Assembly (NCBI RefSeq): GCF_024746795.1
Contig: NZ_CP080524.1
Span: forward strand, 5,248,001 to 5,312,000
DNA from: Mesorhizobium sp. AR10
Lineage (GTDB): Bacteria > Pseudomonadota > Alphaproteobacteria > Rhizobiales > Rhizobiaceae
Direction: 5' to 3'
Length of the DNA stretch: 64,000 bases
Under the pieces are notes generated by a model. That model had not been told where the DNA came from. It did not search any database and saw only the letters and a list, made by a program, of their open reading frames with translations. This document shows, piece by piece, positions 42,165-50,449 of the stretch (the stretch's first letter is position 1; every line of letters starts with the position of its first letter). The position numbers and the translations under genes were made by a program.

Positions 42165-42863
42165 TTAAGAAACCCTGACCAGCGGCGTTCCGGCTACGCC
42201 GCCAAATTCGGCGAGCACAGTTTCGCCGCCGACGGCCGTCTGGCCGACGGCAACGCGCGGCGTCGCAGCCAGAGGCAGGAACACGTCGACGCGCGAGCCG
42301 AAGCGGATCAGCCCGAAACGCTCGCCGATGGCGATGTTGCCGCCGGTCTCGGCCCAGCAGACGATGCGCCGCGCCACCAGGCCGGCGATCTGCACGGCGA
42401 CGACCGTGCCGTTGGGGCTATCGATGATCAGCCCGTTGCGCTCGTTCTCGGTGCTGGCCTTGTCGAGTTCGGCGTTGAGGAATTTGCCCGGGCGATGCTC
42501 AATCCTGGAGATGCGGCCACGCACTGGGGCGCGGTTCACGTGGCAGGAAAAGACATTCATGAACACCGAGATGCGGGTCATTTCGGTGTTTCCGAGGCCA
42601 AGTTCGCGCGGCGGCACGGCCGGGCCGACCGCAGAGATGATGCCGTCGGCAGGGCTTACCACCAGCCGGTCGTCGACCGGCGTGACGCGCTCGGGATCGC
42701 GGAAGAAATAGACGCACCAGGCGGTCAGGATGAGGCCGACCCAGAACAGGATCGAGGAGAAATAGCCGAGGAAAAGTGTGCCCGCACCAAAGGCGGCGAT
42801 GAACGGATAGCCCTCGCGATGGATCGGAACGAACACATTCTTGATCGTGTCGACGAGGCTCAT
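42165..42863 (-). CDS. psd: Phosphatidylserine decarboxylase
   Basis: The 232-residue proenzyme has [23 protein letters not shown] (residues about 48-70) near its N-terminus, [13 protein letters not shown], and the self-cleavage site Gly-Ser in [12 protein letters not shown], which yields the pyruvoyl cofactor. It decarboxylates phosphatidylserine to phosphatidylethanolamine in the inner membrane. It is the short type common in alphaproteobacteria, directly upstream of pssA. Confidence 0.95.
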   Translation of the reverse strand: MSLVDTIKNVFVPIHREGYPFIAAFGAGTLFLGYFSSILFWVGLILTAWCVYFFRDPERVTPVDDRLVVSPADGIISAVGPAVPPRELGLGNTEMTRISVFMNVFSCHVNRAPVRGRISRIEHRPGKFLNAELDKASTENERNGLIIDSPNGTVVAVQIAGLVARRIVCWAETGGNIAIGERFGLIRFGSRVDVFLPLAATPRVAVGQTAVGGETVLAEFGGVAGTPLVRVS

Positions 42864-43118
42864 GAGATGGGGGCAATCCCTGTTTCAGGTCCGGCCTCAA
42901 TAGCGGAAACACCCCCTCGCCGCAACGCAACAATCGGCTAGGCCGGCCTTAGGTGGGACCCGCCCCGATATCGGACCGGACCGATCCAACCATCCGGAAA
43001 ATCCATTGCTGCTGTCGGAGTGAGGCACCCTCGCCCGTCCTTGGATGACACGGCGCTTTGCACCGACCTACCAATGGGAGGCGAAGCGCTCCGCCGAAAC
43101 CAAACCGAGGAGTTCGCA

Positions 43119-44012
43119 ATGCCGTCGCAGAAATCAGCAACCAAACCAGCGCGTATCGTCATGAATGGCCTCGCCTTCGGTGAATCCCCGCGCTGGCATG
43201 GCGGGCGGTTGTGGGTCTGCAATTGGGGCACAGGCGAGATCGTCGCTGTGGATGCCGAAGGCAACAGTGAAATCGTGCTGACCGTGCCGGCCGTCCTGCC
43301 CTATTCCATCGACTGGCTGCCGGATGGACGCCTGCTTGTCGTCTCCGGCCGTGAAGGGCTGCTGCTGCGGCAGGAAGCCGACGGAACGCTGGTCACCCAT
43401 GCCGATCTCAGGCATTTGTCAAAGAGCCCGTGGAACGAGATCGTCGTCGACGGGCGCGGCAATATCTACGTCAATGGCGGCGGGCCGGCGCCGGCTGCCG
43501 GCCAGCATTTCGGCCCCGGCACCATCGTGCTGATCACACCTGAAGGGACGATCCGGCAGGTGGCCGAAAACATCGCCTTTGCCAACGGCATGGCGGTGAC
43601 GCCTGACAACAGGACGCTGATTGTCGCCGAATCGCACGCCAACCGGCTGACCGCCTTCGATATCGCCGCCGATGGCAGCCTTGCCAACCGGCGGGTCTGG
43701 GCCGATCTCGGCAACGGCTTTCCCGACGGCATCTGCATCGATGCCGAGGGCGCCGTCTGGTATGCTGACGTGCCCAACCGGCATTGCGTGCGGGTGCACG
43801 AAGGCGGAGGGATGCTGCAAAGCGTCGACGCCGATCGCGGCTGCTTTGCCTGCATGCTGGGCGGGCCGGACAGCAAGACGCTGTTCATCACCGCCGCCGA
43901 ATGGCGCGGCTTCGAACACATGATCAGCGACGCTCGCACCGGCCAGGTGCTCAGCGTCGAGGCGCCGGCACAAGGGGCGGGATGGCCTTCTTACAGCTCG
44001 GGCAACCGCTGA
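43119..44012 (+). CDS. SMP-30/gluconolactonase/LRE family protein
   Basis: From ATG 43119, after GAGGAG, the protein has 297 residues. The six-bladed propeller motifs are clear: GESPRWHGGRLWVCNW with the metal-binding glutamate, NEIVVDGRGNIYVN, ANGMAVTPDNRTLIVAES and the metal-site stretch NGFPDGICIDAEGAVWYADV. Enzymes of this family hydrolyse sugar lactones or organophosphates using a divalent cation. The substrate is open. Its 3' end overlaps the convergent monooxygenase-like gene by 22 bp. Confidence 0.88.
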   Translation: MPSQKSATKPARIVMNGLAFGESPRWHGGRLWVCNWGTGEIVAVDAEGNSEIVLTVPAVLPYSIDWLPDGRLLVVSGREGLLLRQEADGTLVTHADLRHLSKSPWNEIVVDGRGNIYVNGGGPAPAAGQHFGPGTIVLITPEGTIRQVAENIAFANGMAVTPDNRTLIVAESHANRLTAFDIAADGSLANRRVWADLGNGFPDGICIDAEGAVWYADVPNRHCVRVHEGGGMLQSVDADRGCFACMLGGPDSKTLFITAAEWRGFEHMISDARTGQVLSVEAPAQGAGWPSYSSGNR

Positions 44013-44332
44013 TAATTGGCGATGTCGGCCCTTACGCCGAGCCGGGCGATCGTCTCCTGCGGATTGAAGGCAACGCGCTCATGCGCTGCCTTGACGATCG
44101 GTACGACGTTGTCGACAGCCGCCTGGCTCTCCCATTCGACGATGGTGACGAGGTTGAATTCGCCCGGACCCGAGAATTGTTCGAGCAGGAAATCCTGGAC
44201 GAAGCCTTGCTGCCGGCGCAGCAGTTCATGCGTCGTCCTGACCTTGGTGAGGATCTCTTCGCGAGCGGCAGCCGGGACGACAAACTTGTCGACCCGGAAC
44301 ACGCTGCCATGCTTTTGATTTGTTTCGCTCAT
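43991..44332 (-). CDS. Antibiotic biosynthesis monooxygenase (ABM) family protein
   Basis: The 113-residue protein has the dimeric ferredoxin-like ABM pattern: VFRVDKFVVPAAAREEILTK, then FNLVTIVEWESQAAVDNVVP. Members range from cofactor-free monooxygenases to proteins of unknown role. It overlaps the SMP-30 gene tail to tail by 22 bp, so antisense transcription between the two is possible. Confidence 0.8.
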   Translation of the reverse strand: MSETNQKHGSVFRVDKFVVPAAAREEILTKVRTTHELLRRQQGFVQDFLLEQFSGPGEFNLVTIVEWESQAAVDNVVPIVKAAHERVAFNPQETIARLGVRADIANYQRLPEL

Positions 44333-44449
44333 TTCGATCTGTCTCCGTTCTCGAACGATGGCCTTCGCAAGGGCTCAGAGACGGTTTGCGAGCTCAACCT
44401 AAGTTGAGGTCAAGGGGATTTTTTCGTATGGATGACGCGACGGATGACG

Positions 44450-44484
44450 CTGCCAATCTCCCCCCTCGTGGGGGAGATTGGCAG
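44450..44484. repeat. Single truncated palindromic element
   Basis: CTGCCAATCTCCCCC (44450-44464) and GGGGGAGATTGGCAG (44470-44484) are perfect 15-bp arms around a CTCGT loop. It is the inner part of the window's main repeat family without the CTCTGTCC arm. It stands 8 bp beyond the end of the ABC transporter gene and could stabilise or end that transcript. Confidence 0.8.
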
Positions 44485-44492
44485 TTCGTACG

Positions 44493-46376
44493 CTAGCTCA
44501 CCTCCGAAGTCCGCCGGCGCACGACGACGCCCAGCTCGTCGCTTTCGCGCGCAATGCGCAGCCGCTCCTCGGCTTCGGTGGCCTCGCGCTGGCGGTCCCA
44601 CATCGAGGCATAGAGCCCGCGCTCGCGCATCAGGGCGGCATGGGTGCCGCGCTCGGCGATCTGGCCGTCCTGCAGCACGATGATCTCGTCGGCCGTGATC
44701 ACCGTCGACAGCCGGTGAGCGATGACGATGGTGGTGCGGCCCTGGCTGACGAGGTCGAGTGCCGCCTGGATCTCCTGCTCGGTGTGGCTGTCCAACGCCG
44801 AGGTCGCCTCGTCGAGCATCAGGATCGGCGGCGCCTTGAGGATGGTGCGGGCGATCGCCACGCGCTGCTTTTCGCCGCCGGACAGTTTCAGCCCGCGCTC
44901 GCCGACCATCGAGCGATAGCCGTCGGGCAACCGTTCGATGAACGGGCCGATCTGGGCGAGTTCGGCGGCCTTGCGCACATCCTCCTCGCTGGCGCCGATG
45001 CGGCCGTAGCTGATGTTGTAGGCGATGGTGTCGTTGAACAGCACGGTGTCCTGCGGCACCATGCCGATCGCCCCGCGCAGGCTCTCCTGGGTCACGTCTC
45101 TGATATCCTGGCCGTCGATCAGCACGGCCCCGCTCTGTATATCATAGAAGCGGAACAGAAGCCGCGAAATCGTCGACTTGCCGGCGCCGGATGGGCCTAC
45201 AATGGCAACCGTCTTTCCTGCAGGCACCTCGAAGCTGATGCCTTTCAGGATCTTGCGGTTGGGATCGTAGGAGAAATGCACGTCGCGGAACTCGACCTTG
45301 CCGGCGCCGACGGCCAAAGGCTTCGCGTCCGGTCTGTCGACGATCTCCTGGGGGACGTCGAGCAGGTCGAACATGTGCTCGATGTCGGTCAGCCCCTGAC
45401 GGATTTCGCGATAGATGAAGCCGATGAAGTTGAGCGGCACTGAAAGCTGGATCAGCATGGCGTTGATGAAGACGAAATCGCCTACCGTCTGCGTGCCTGC
45501 CTGCACTTCCAGCGCCGACATGCACATGACGATGACCGTGCCGAGGCCGAAGATGATGCCCTGGCCGAAGTTCAGCCAACCGAGCGAGGTCCAGATCCTG
45601 GTCGCGGCAATCTCGTAACGCGCCATCGAGCGGTCGAAGCGCTCGGCCTCCATGCCTTCATTGTTGAAATACTTGACCGTCTCGTAGTTGAGCAGCGAGT
45701 CGATCGCCTTGGTATTGGCGTCGGTATCGCTGTCGTTCATGTCGCGGCGGATCGAGATGCGCCAGTCGCTCGCCCTGACGGTGAACCAGACATAGAGCAG
45801 CACCGTGACGGCGACGACCGCCACGTATTTCCAGCCATAGGTGACGGCAAAGATGCCGGCGGTCAGCGCGAATTCGAGGATGGTCGGCGCCGTGTTGAGC
45901 ATGATGAAGCGCACGATCGTCTCGATGCCCTTGGTGCCGCGCTCGATGATGCGCGACAGGCCGCCGGTGCGCCGCTCGAGATGGAAGCGCAGCGACAGTT
46001 CATGCATGTGGACGAAGGTACGGAAGGCGAGCTGGCGCACCGCATGTTGCCCGACCCGGGCAAACAGCGCATCGCGCAGCTGGTTGAAACCGAGCTGCAC
46101 CAGCCGCACGACGTTGTAGGCGATGACCAGCATGACCGGCGCCAGCAGGAAGGCCGGCAGCGGCGGCGCCGATCTGGCGTCGCCGGCCAGCGCGTCGGTC
46201 GCCCATTTGAAGAAATACGGACCGGCCACCAGCGTCAGCTTGGCGACGACCAGCAACAGCGTCGCCCAGGTGACCCGCGCCCTGAGGTCGGCGCGGTCGG
46301 CCGGCCACATATACGGCCACAGATTGCGCAAGGTCCTGAGGGTCGAGGAATCGGCGGAGACGGTTTTTTCGGCCAT
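44493..46376 (-). CDS. Atm1-type ABC transporter (fused membrane and ATPase domains)
   Basis: The 627-residue half-transporter has six membrane helices over residues 30-330 and an ATPase domain with Walker A ([20 protein letters not shown]), signature LSGGEKQRVAIAR and Walker B ILMLDEATSALD. The segment LLNYETVKYFNNEGMEAERF is characteristic of the Atm1/ABCB7 branch, which exports glutathione-linked sulfur species and, in bacteria, heavy-metal glutathione conjugates. It lies downstream of a cysteine-rich ArsR gene on the same strand, consistent with metal-responsive control. The role is inferred from family and context. Confidence 0.88.
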   Translation of the reverse strand: MAEKTVSADSSTLRTLRNLWPYMWPADRADLRARVTWATLLLVVAKLTLVAGPYFFKWATDALAGDARSAPPLPAFLLAPVMLVIAYNVVRLVQLGFNQLRDALFARVGQHAVRQLAFRTFVHMHELSLRFHLERRTGGLSRIIERGTKGIETIVRFIMLNTAPTILEFALTAGIFAVTYGWKYVAVVAVTVLLYVWFTVRASDWRISIRRDMNDSDTDANTKAIDSLLNYETVKYFNNEGMEAERFDRSMARYEIAATRIWTSLGWLNFGQGIIFGLGTVIVMCMSALEVQAGTQTVGDFVFINAMLIQLSVPLNFIGFIYREIRQGLTDIEHMFDLLDVPQEIVDRPDAKPLAVGAGKVEFRDVHFSYDPNRKILKGISFEVPAGKTVAIVGPSGAGKSTISRLLFRFYDIQSGAVLIDGQDIRDVTQESLRGAIGMVPQDTVLFNDTIAYNISYGRIGASEEDVRKAAELAQIGPFIERLPDGYRSMVGERGLKLSGGEKQRVAIARTILKAPPILMLDEATSALDSHTEQEIQAALDLVSQGRTTIVIAHRLSTVITADEIIVLQDGQIAERGTHAALMRERGLYASMWDRQREATEAEERLRIARESDELGVVVRRRTSEVS

Positions 46377-46408
46377 TTTCTGGTGCCTTCTTCTTATGTC
46401 TTATTGGC

Positions 46409-46473
46409 CATGATCTTTTCGGAAAACCGGTTTCCACTTTTCGCTATACGCGGATCTTCGGTTCGGGATCATG
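46409..46473. repeat. Dispersed rhizobial palindromic element (CGGAAAACCGG type)
   Basis: CATGATC (46409-46415) and GATCATG (46467-46473) bracket a core containing CGGAAAACCGGTTTCCACTT. I recognise this as a very common short repeat of rhizobial genomes. It occupies most of the 99-bp gap between arsR and the ABC transporter, within the presumed operon. Confidence 0.75.
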
Positions 46474-46475
46474 GC

Positions 46476-46835
46476 CTAGCGGCCGGAGCAGCAGGAATTG
46501 ACGAGCGCCGTGACCGATGCGGAGACATCGGCAAGCGCCGCGCGGTCGACCTCATAGCGAGAGCGCTGGCGGTCGGGCGCAAAGCGCACCAGCCCGGCCT
46601 CGACCAGGATCTTCAGGTGCTGGGAAACGGTGGACTGCGCCAGGTCGAGATGGTCGACGACCTCGCGGCAGCAGCAGGAACTGCTGGCCGAGAGATGTTT
46701 GAGGATCTCGATGCGCGCCGGATGCGAAAGGGCAGCCATGCGGGCGGCAACGGCGCGGCTGTCGGGGACGTAATTGCCTGGCGCGCATTTGTCGGCCGCG
46801 CGGCGTCCATCAGCTTCGAGGGGGGATTCGGTCAT
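46476..46835 (-). CDS. ArsR family metal-type regulator with Cys-Cys-Cys motif
   Basis: The 119-residue winged-helix protein has the ArsR core MAALSHPARIEILKHL, then DLAQSTVSQHLKILVEAGLV for DNA binding. Cysteines cluster at residues 54-56 (SSSCCCREVV), where classical ArsR/SmtB members bind arsenic or cadmium with ELCVCD-type motifs, and again at Cys115-Cys116 near the C-terminus (NSCCSGR). A soft-metal or thiol sensor is likely. It precedes the Atm1-type exporter on the same strand. Confidence 0.87.
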   Translation of the reverse strand: MTESPLEADGRRAADKCAPGNYVPDSRAVAARMAALSHPARIEILKHLSASSSCCCREVVDHLDLAQSTVSQHLKILVEAGLVRFAPDRQRSRYEVDRAALADVSASVTALVNSCCSGR

Positions 46836-46903
46836 CGTCCATCGGCGATAAACGATGACCGTATCCAGGGCAAGCTGCCCTTATGGGCAGATCGGCTGCT
46901 AGG

Positions 46904-47968
46904 TTATGAAACGCGGGTGTCGAACCAATCCAGCACCAGCTGTGGGTTCTTGCCGAAGTAGTTGTATCCTTCGAAACGCTGGTCCGTCCCTTCGATCCAG
47001 AAGAGTTTCTTGTCCCGAGAGGAGATGGTGTCGTAGATTTCCTGCACATTGGAGAGTTTGGTCAGGAAATCATTGCGGACCTGCGCGACGAGTGTCGGAA
47101 CCGTTACCGCCTTGGCATACTCCATTGGCCAGACGTCAGCGAGGTGAAAGCCGGTCTGTTTGTGAAAGGCCACGTCGAACAGTTTGACACCATTTGCGAT
47201 TTTCTGGTTCTCCATCGCCGTCTGGACGAACACCGCCGGCGACACCGGCTGCAAGGCTATCATCGCCTTGATGTGGGCGAATTCTTCGGGGTGCTTTTTC
47301 ATGCCAACGATGGTGGCATTGGCCCCCAGGCAACGGCTGTAAAGGGCCGTCTTCATGTCCTTGGTATCGGGCCGGGATTTCGCGTAGCGCAACGATCCGA
47401 TCACGTCACGATATTCCAGCACACCATGGCCATTGATGCCGCCGCTGCCTGTTCCGCTACGGCCGTGGTTGCGCATGTCGTAGGTGATGATGTTGTAGCC
47501 GGCATCATGTAGAAGCTTGTATTCCGGCAGGAAATTGACTTCGAAGCCGCCGAAATTGGTCCAGGGCTCCAGATGGCCCGGATAGCCATAGCGGTTGCAG
47601 GGCATGGGGTGATTGAAGATGAGCAATTTGTCGGAGTCGGCAGGAATGAACCAGCCCTCGATCGTCACGCCATCCAGCGCCGGGAAGAAAATCTCCTCGT
47701 AGTCCAGGCCGTATTCGTTCGGCCACCGCAGGATCGGCGTGCGGGTCGAATGCGCCATCAGGTCGGCTATGCCATTGATGAAGTCTTGGGATTTTGCGTC
47801 GGTCATAGTTGCACCCGTTGTCGTTTGGTTGTCCGCAGCCGTTGCAACTGCAGATGAGGCGGCGATGATGGGGAGAGCGGCGAGCGCCGCGCCGGCTTTC
47901 AGAAGCTGGCGGCGGCCATTCGAAGGCGCGCCTTCCTGCTGAACGGTAGTGTCGCGCTGGTTGCCCAT
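46904..47968 (-). CDS. Tat-exported alpha/beta hydrolase-fold protein with cysteine at the nucleophile elbow
   Basis: From ATG 47968, after AAGGAGACCCAC, the protein has 354 residues. A twin-arginine signal is visible (GRRQLLKAGAALAALPIIAA, Arg19-Arg20). The body is alpha/beta hydrolase-like (LLIFNHPMPCNRYGYPGH, NIITYDMRNHGRSG). The expected G-x-S-x-G elbow reads LYSRCLGANA, placing Cys213 at the nucleophile position as in dienelactone hydrolases. I do not see an obvious catalytic histidine in the usual C-terminal place (IEGTDQRFEGYNYF). It is the last gene of a minus-strand run SDR, DUF1330, hydrolase. Confidence 0.8.
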   Translation of the reverse strand: MGNQRDTTVQQEGAPSNGRRQLLKAGAALAALPIIAASSAVATAADNQTTTGATMTDAKSQDFINGIADLMAHSTRTPILRWPNEYGLDYEEIFFPALDGVTIEGWFIPADSDKLLIFNHPMPCNRYGYPGHLEPWTNFGGFEVNFLPEYKLLHDAGYNIITYDMRNHGRSGTGSGGINGHGVLEYRDVIGSLRYAKSRPDTKDMKTALYSRCLGANATIVGMKKHPEEFAHIKAMIALQPVSPAVFVQTAMENQKIANGVKLFDVAFHKQTGFHLADVWPMEYAKAVTVPTLVAQVRNDFLTKLSNVQEIYDTISSRDKKLFWIEGTDQRFEGYNYFGKNPQLVLDWFDTRVS

Positions 47969-48057
47969 GTGGGTCTCCTTGATGGTTGAAACGTCGATAT
48001 CGGCGGCAATTTGAGGAGTAGGGTGCGATGATCGTTGCACCCCGCCCTAGTCGGTGG

Positions 48058-48441
48058 TCATTGCTTCGGGGCGACAAAGCCTTCGGTGATGATGACCGAG
48101 CCTTCGGTCGAGGCGACGCGGAACTTCCGCGCGGCCGTATATTCCGGCGAGTTGTAGAAGCGCTGGGCGTCGGCCAGGCTCGGGAACTCGGCGATGGCCA
48201 TGACCTTTTTTGGCTGGCCTTCCACAGCGGTCGCATTCAGATTGAAGACGATGATCTTGCCACCGAATTTCGGAGCCAGCGGACCCGCCTCCTCCATGTA
48301 TTTTTTGAACCCGGCCCGATCGTTGATCGTGTAGTTGGCGATCATGTAGCCGGGCGCCTGCGTGTCCTGAGCATAGCCGGTTGCGGCAAGAGCGATGGTG
48401 AGGGCCGCGGCTGCGGCCGCGCCGATAACGAGTTTCTTCAC
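48058..48441 (-). CDS. Exported DUF1330 protein
   Basis: The 127-residue protein has a signal peptide (MKKLVIGAAAAAALTIALAA, cleavage near GYAQD) and a DUF1330 ferredoxin-like domain: GYMIANYTINDRAGFKKYME, then VMAIAEFPSLADAQRFYNSP. Its biochemical role is unknown; relatives are dimeric alpha/beta-barrel proteins. It lies between the hydrolase and the SDR on the same strand and probably shares their transcript. Confidence 0.85.
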   Translation of the reverse strand: MKKLVIGAAAAAALTIALAATGYAQDTQAPGYMIANYTINDRAGFKKYMEEAGPLAPKFGGKIIVFNLNATAVEGQPKKVMAIAEFPSLADAQRFYNSPEYTAARKFRVASTEGSVIITEGFVAPKQ

Positions 48442-48476
48442 TGTACCAGTTCCTTTGGTTTTGAGGGTTTCCGTGA

Positions 48477-49313
48477 TCAGAAAGAACCATCTGTCGACCT
48501 GGACAGGTTCTCGTAGGCGCGCAGTTCCTCTAGGTGCCCTTCGAGGGCCGGCTTGAACGCCGCAAGGGCGTCGCTGCCAGCCAGAAACTGCCGTGGCGGA
48601 TTTTCCATCCCAGCGAGCTTCACGAAGACGTCGCCGAGTTTGGCGGGATCACCTTGCTGCTTGCCGTCATAGCTCGACCACATGTCTTCGGCGCTGCCTT
48701 CAGCGGCGTAGTCCTCGATGGTGTTGGCGCTATATTTGGCGTTCTGCGCATCTAGCAGGTCCGTGCGGAAGAAGCCCGGCGCGACCACCACGACCTTGAT
48801 GCCGAACTGTTCGACCTCCTCGGCCATCGAAAGGGAAAGGCCTTCGACCGCGAACTTGGCGGCGCTGTAGGCCCCGCAGTGTTTGAAGCCCATTATCCCG
48901 GCCAGTGAACTGATGTTGATGATCCGGCCTGACCGTTGTTTGCGCATGACGGGGAGGACCGCACGCATGACATGGATCACCCCGTACAGATTGGTCGAGA
49001 TCAGCCCCTCGATTTGAGCGGTGCTCAATTCCTCGAAGTTACCGAGCAGGCTGTAGCCCGCATTGTTGACCAGAACGTCGATGCGACCGAACGACTTCAT
49101 CGCCTCGTCGACCGCAGCCTTCGCCTGTGCCTCGTTGGCGACGTCCAACTGAACGAACGCAAGCTTGTCGCCTGCGACATCGCTCAGGGCATTACGGACC
49201 TTGTCGAGATTGCGGCCGGTCGCGACTACCCGATCGCCTGCCTTCAGGGCCGCCCTGGCAGTGGCGGCGCCGATGCCGCTGCCGGCACCCGTGATGAACC
49301 AGACCTTGCTCAT
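48477..49313 (-). CDS. SDR family oxidoreductase
   Basis: The 278-residue protein begins MSKVWFITGAGSGIGAATAR, with NNAGYSLLGNFEEL and the catalytic pattern INISSLAGIMGFKHCGAYSA followed by AKFAVEGLS. The substrate is unknown. The start follows GGGAG. It is the first gene of the minus-strand run and begins about 50 bp from one of two inverted 52-bp promoter/operator-like elements that bracket the upstream LysR gene, so LysR control is likely. Confidence 0.88.
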   Translation of the reverse strand: MSKVWFITGAGSGIGAATARAALKAGDRVVATGRNLDKVRNALSDVAGDKLAFVQLDVANEAQAKAAVDEAMKSFGRIDVLVNNAGYSLLGNFEELSTAQIEGLISTNLYGVIHVMRAVLPVMRKQRSGRIINISSLAGIMGFKHCGAYSAAKFAVEGLSLSMAEEVEQFGIKVVVVAPGFFRTDLLDAQNAKYSANTIEDYAAEGSAEDMWSSYDGKQQGDPAKLGDVFVKLAGMENPPRQFLAGSDALAAFKPALEGHLEELRAYENLSRSTDGSF

Positions 49314-49362
49314 ATCTAACTCCCGTTGTCGATGAACAGGGAGGTAGACCTTAACGTCCTAT

Positions 49363-49414
49363 CTGATTAGCCCGTATAATCCGCATGCAGTTAGAAAGGG
49401 GATTTATAAATGAG
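49363..49414. promoter_or_regulatory. 52-bp promoter/operator-like element, left copy
   Basis: Read on the minus strand, this block matches 44 of 52 bases of the element at 50328-50379. It contains TATAAT on the plus strand (49375-49380), a GCATGC core and CTAATCAG. It lies upstream of the SDR run. The equivalent site on the other side covers the LysR start and promoter, so here it probably marks the start of a lost divergent gene as well as an operator. Confidence 0.7.
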
Positions 49415-49451
49415 CCGTGACAAGATTCCCGGCCTCCATCAGCCCTTGTAG
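49410..49451 (+). pseudogene. Possible remnant of a second divergent lysR gene
   Basis: ATG 49410 sits in the left element exactly where the LysR start sits in the right element, but pointing the other way. It opens only MSRDKIPGLHQPL before TAG at 49449, overlapping the end of the complete LysR gene. The first residues resemble a LysR N-terminus. I infer that a regulator gene was truncated here by rearrangement; the evidence is positional and short. Confidence 0.3.
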
Positions 49452-50332
49452 CGAAGCGCTTCGAGCAGGACGGCGAAGGCTGGCGTATGTTGTCGCCTGC
49501 TTGGATAATAGAGGTGATAGCCGGAGAATGGCGGGCACCAATCTTCCAACACACGGATCAAACGTCCGTCTGCAACATGCTGGGCAACCTGCGTTTCGAA
49601 TGTGTAGACCAGTCCCAGTCCGCCCAGCGCGGCATTTACCAGCATCTCGTTGTCGTTGATGACGAGCGGCCCGTTGACCCGGACCTCAAGCTCAACACCA
49701 TCGCGCTCGAACTCCCAGGCATAGAGCCCGCCCCCGGCGCTCTGTCGGTAGCTTACGCAATTGTGGTTGCTCAAATCACGCGGCGTTTGTGGGACCTCCC
49801 GGTCGGCAAAGTAGGATGGCGAGCCTACCACCGCCATGCGGATATCCGCGCTCACCCGAACCGCTACCATGTCCTTCTGGACCTGCTCCCCCACGCGGAT
49901 GCCGGCGTCAAACCGGCCGGCGACGATGTCGATAAGCCCTTCATCGACATTGATCTCGACAGCGATGTCCGGATACTCCGGCAGGAGCTTCAACAAGGCA
50001 GGCCAGAGCACCGTTCTTGCGGCATGGCGGAAGGTCGTGATGCGGATCGTGCCCGCAGGCTTGTCGCGAAGTGCGGTAAGCTGAGCGATTTCACTATCGA
50101 TATGGTCGAATGCCGGACGCAGGCTATGAAGCAGCCTTTCTCCCGCGTCAGTCAGCGACAGGCTGCGCGTCGTTCGCGAGATCAATCTGACCTTCAGCCG
50201 CTCCTCAAGCATGCGGACGGCATAGCTTAGGGCAGACTGGGAAAGGCCAAGCTTTGCGGCTGCGCGTGTAAAGCTTCCTTCTTCGGCGACCGCCATAAAC
50301 ATGGCCAGCTCACTGAAGTCGCCTTTTCTCAT
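49439..50332 (-). CDS. LysR family transcriptional regulator
   Basis: The 297-residue protein has an N-terminal helix-turn-helix (MAVAEEGSFTRAAAKLGLSQ, then SALSYAVRMLEERL) and the common CrgA-like effector domain (IRITTFRHAARTVLWPALLK). Its start codon lies inside the right copy of a 52-bp element whose minus-strand TATAAT (50362-50367) is a good -10 for this gene. An inverted second copy lies just beyond its 3' end. It likely controls both the SDR-DUF1330-hydrolase run and the P460-cytochrome pair. Confidence 0.9.
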   Translation of the reverse strand: MRKGDFSELAMFMAVAEEGSFTRAAAKLGLSQSALSYAVRMLEERLKVRLISRTTRSLSLTDAGERLLHSLRPAFDHIDSEIAQLTALRDKPAGTIRITTFRHAARTVLWPALLKLLPEYPDIAVEINVDEGLIDIVAGRFDAGIRVGEQVQKDMVAVRVSADIRMAVVGSPSYFADREVPQTPRDLSNHNCVSYRQSAGGGLYAWEFERDGVELEVRVNGPLVINDNEMLVNAALGGLGLVYTFETQVAQHVADGRLIRVLEDWCPPFSGYHLYYPSRRQHTPAFAVLLEALRYKG

Positions 50333-50379
50333 TTATGAACCTCGTTTCTAACTACATGCGGATTATAGCGCCTAATCAG
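50328..50379. promoter_or_regulatory. 52-bp promoter/operator-like element, right copy
   Basis: This block covers the LysR start codon, its minus-strand TATAAT at 50362-50367, a GCGGATTATA stretch and CTAATCAG, and lies upstream of the P460 gene. It matches the inverted block at 49363-49414 at 44 of 52 positions, far above chance. It probably contains the regulator's binding site. Confidence 0.7.
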
Positions 50380-50449
50380 CATGCTCGTCCTCCGCTATTT
50401 GTTCCCCGGGCCACATGCTGTGGCATCGGCAAGAGGACGACGAGAGACA

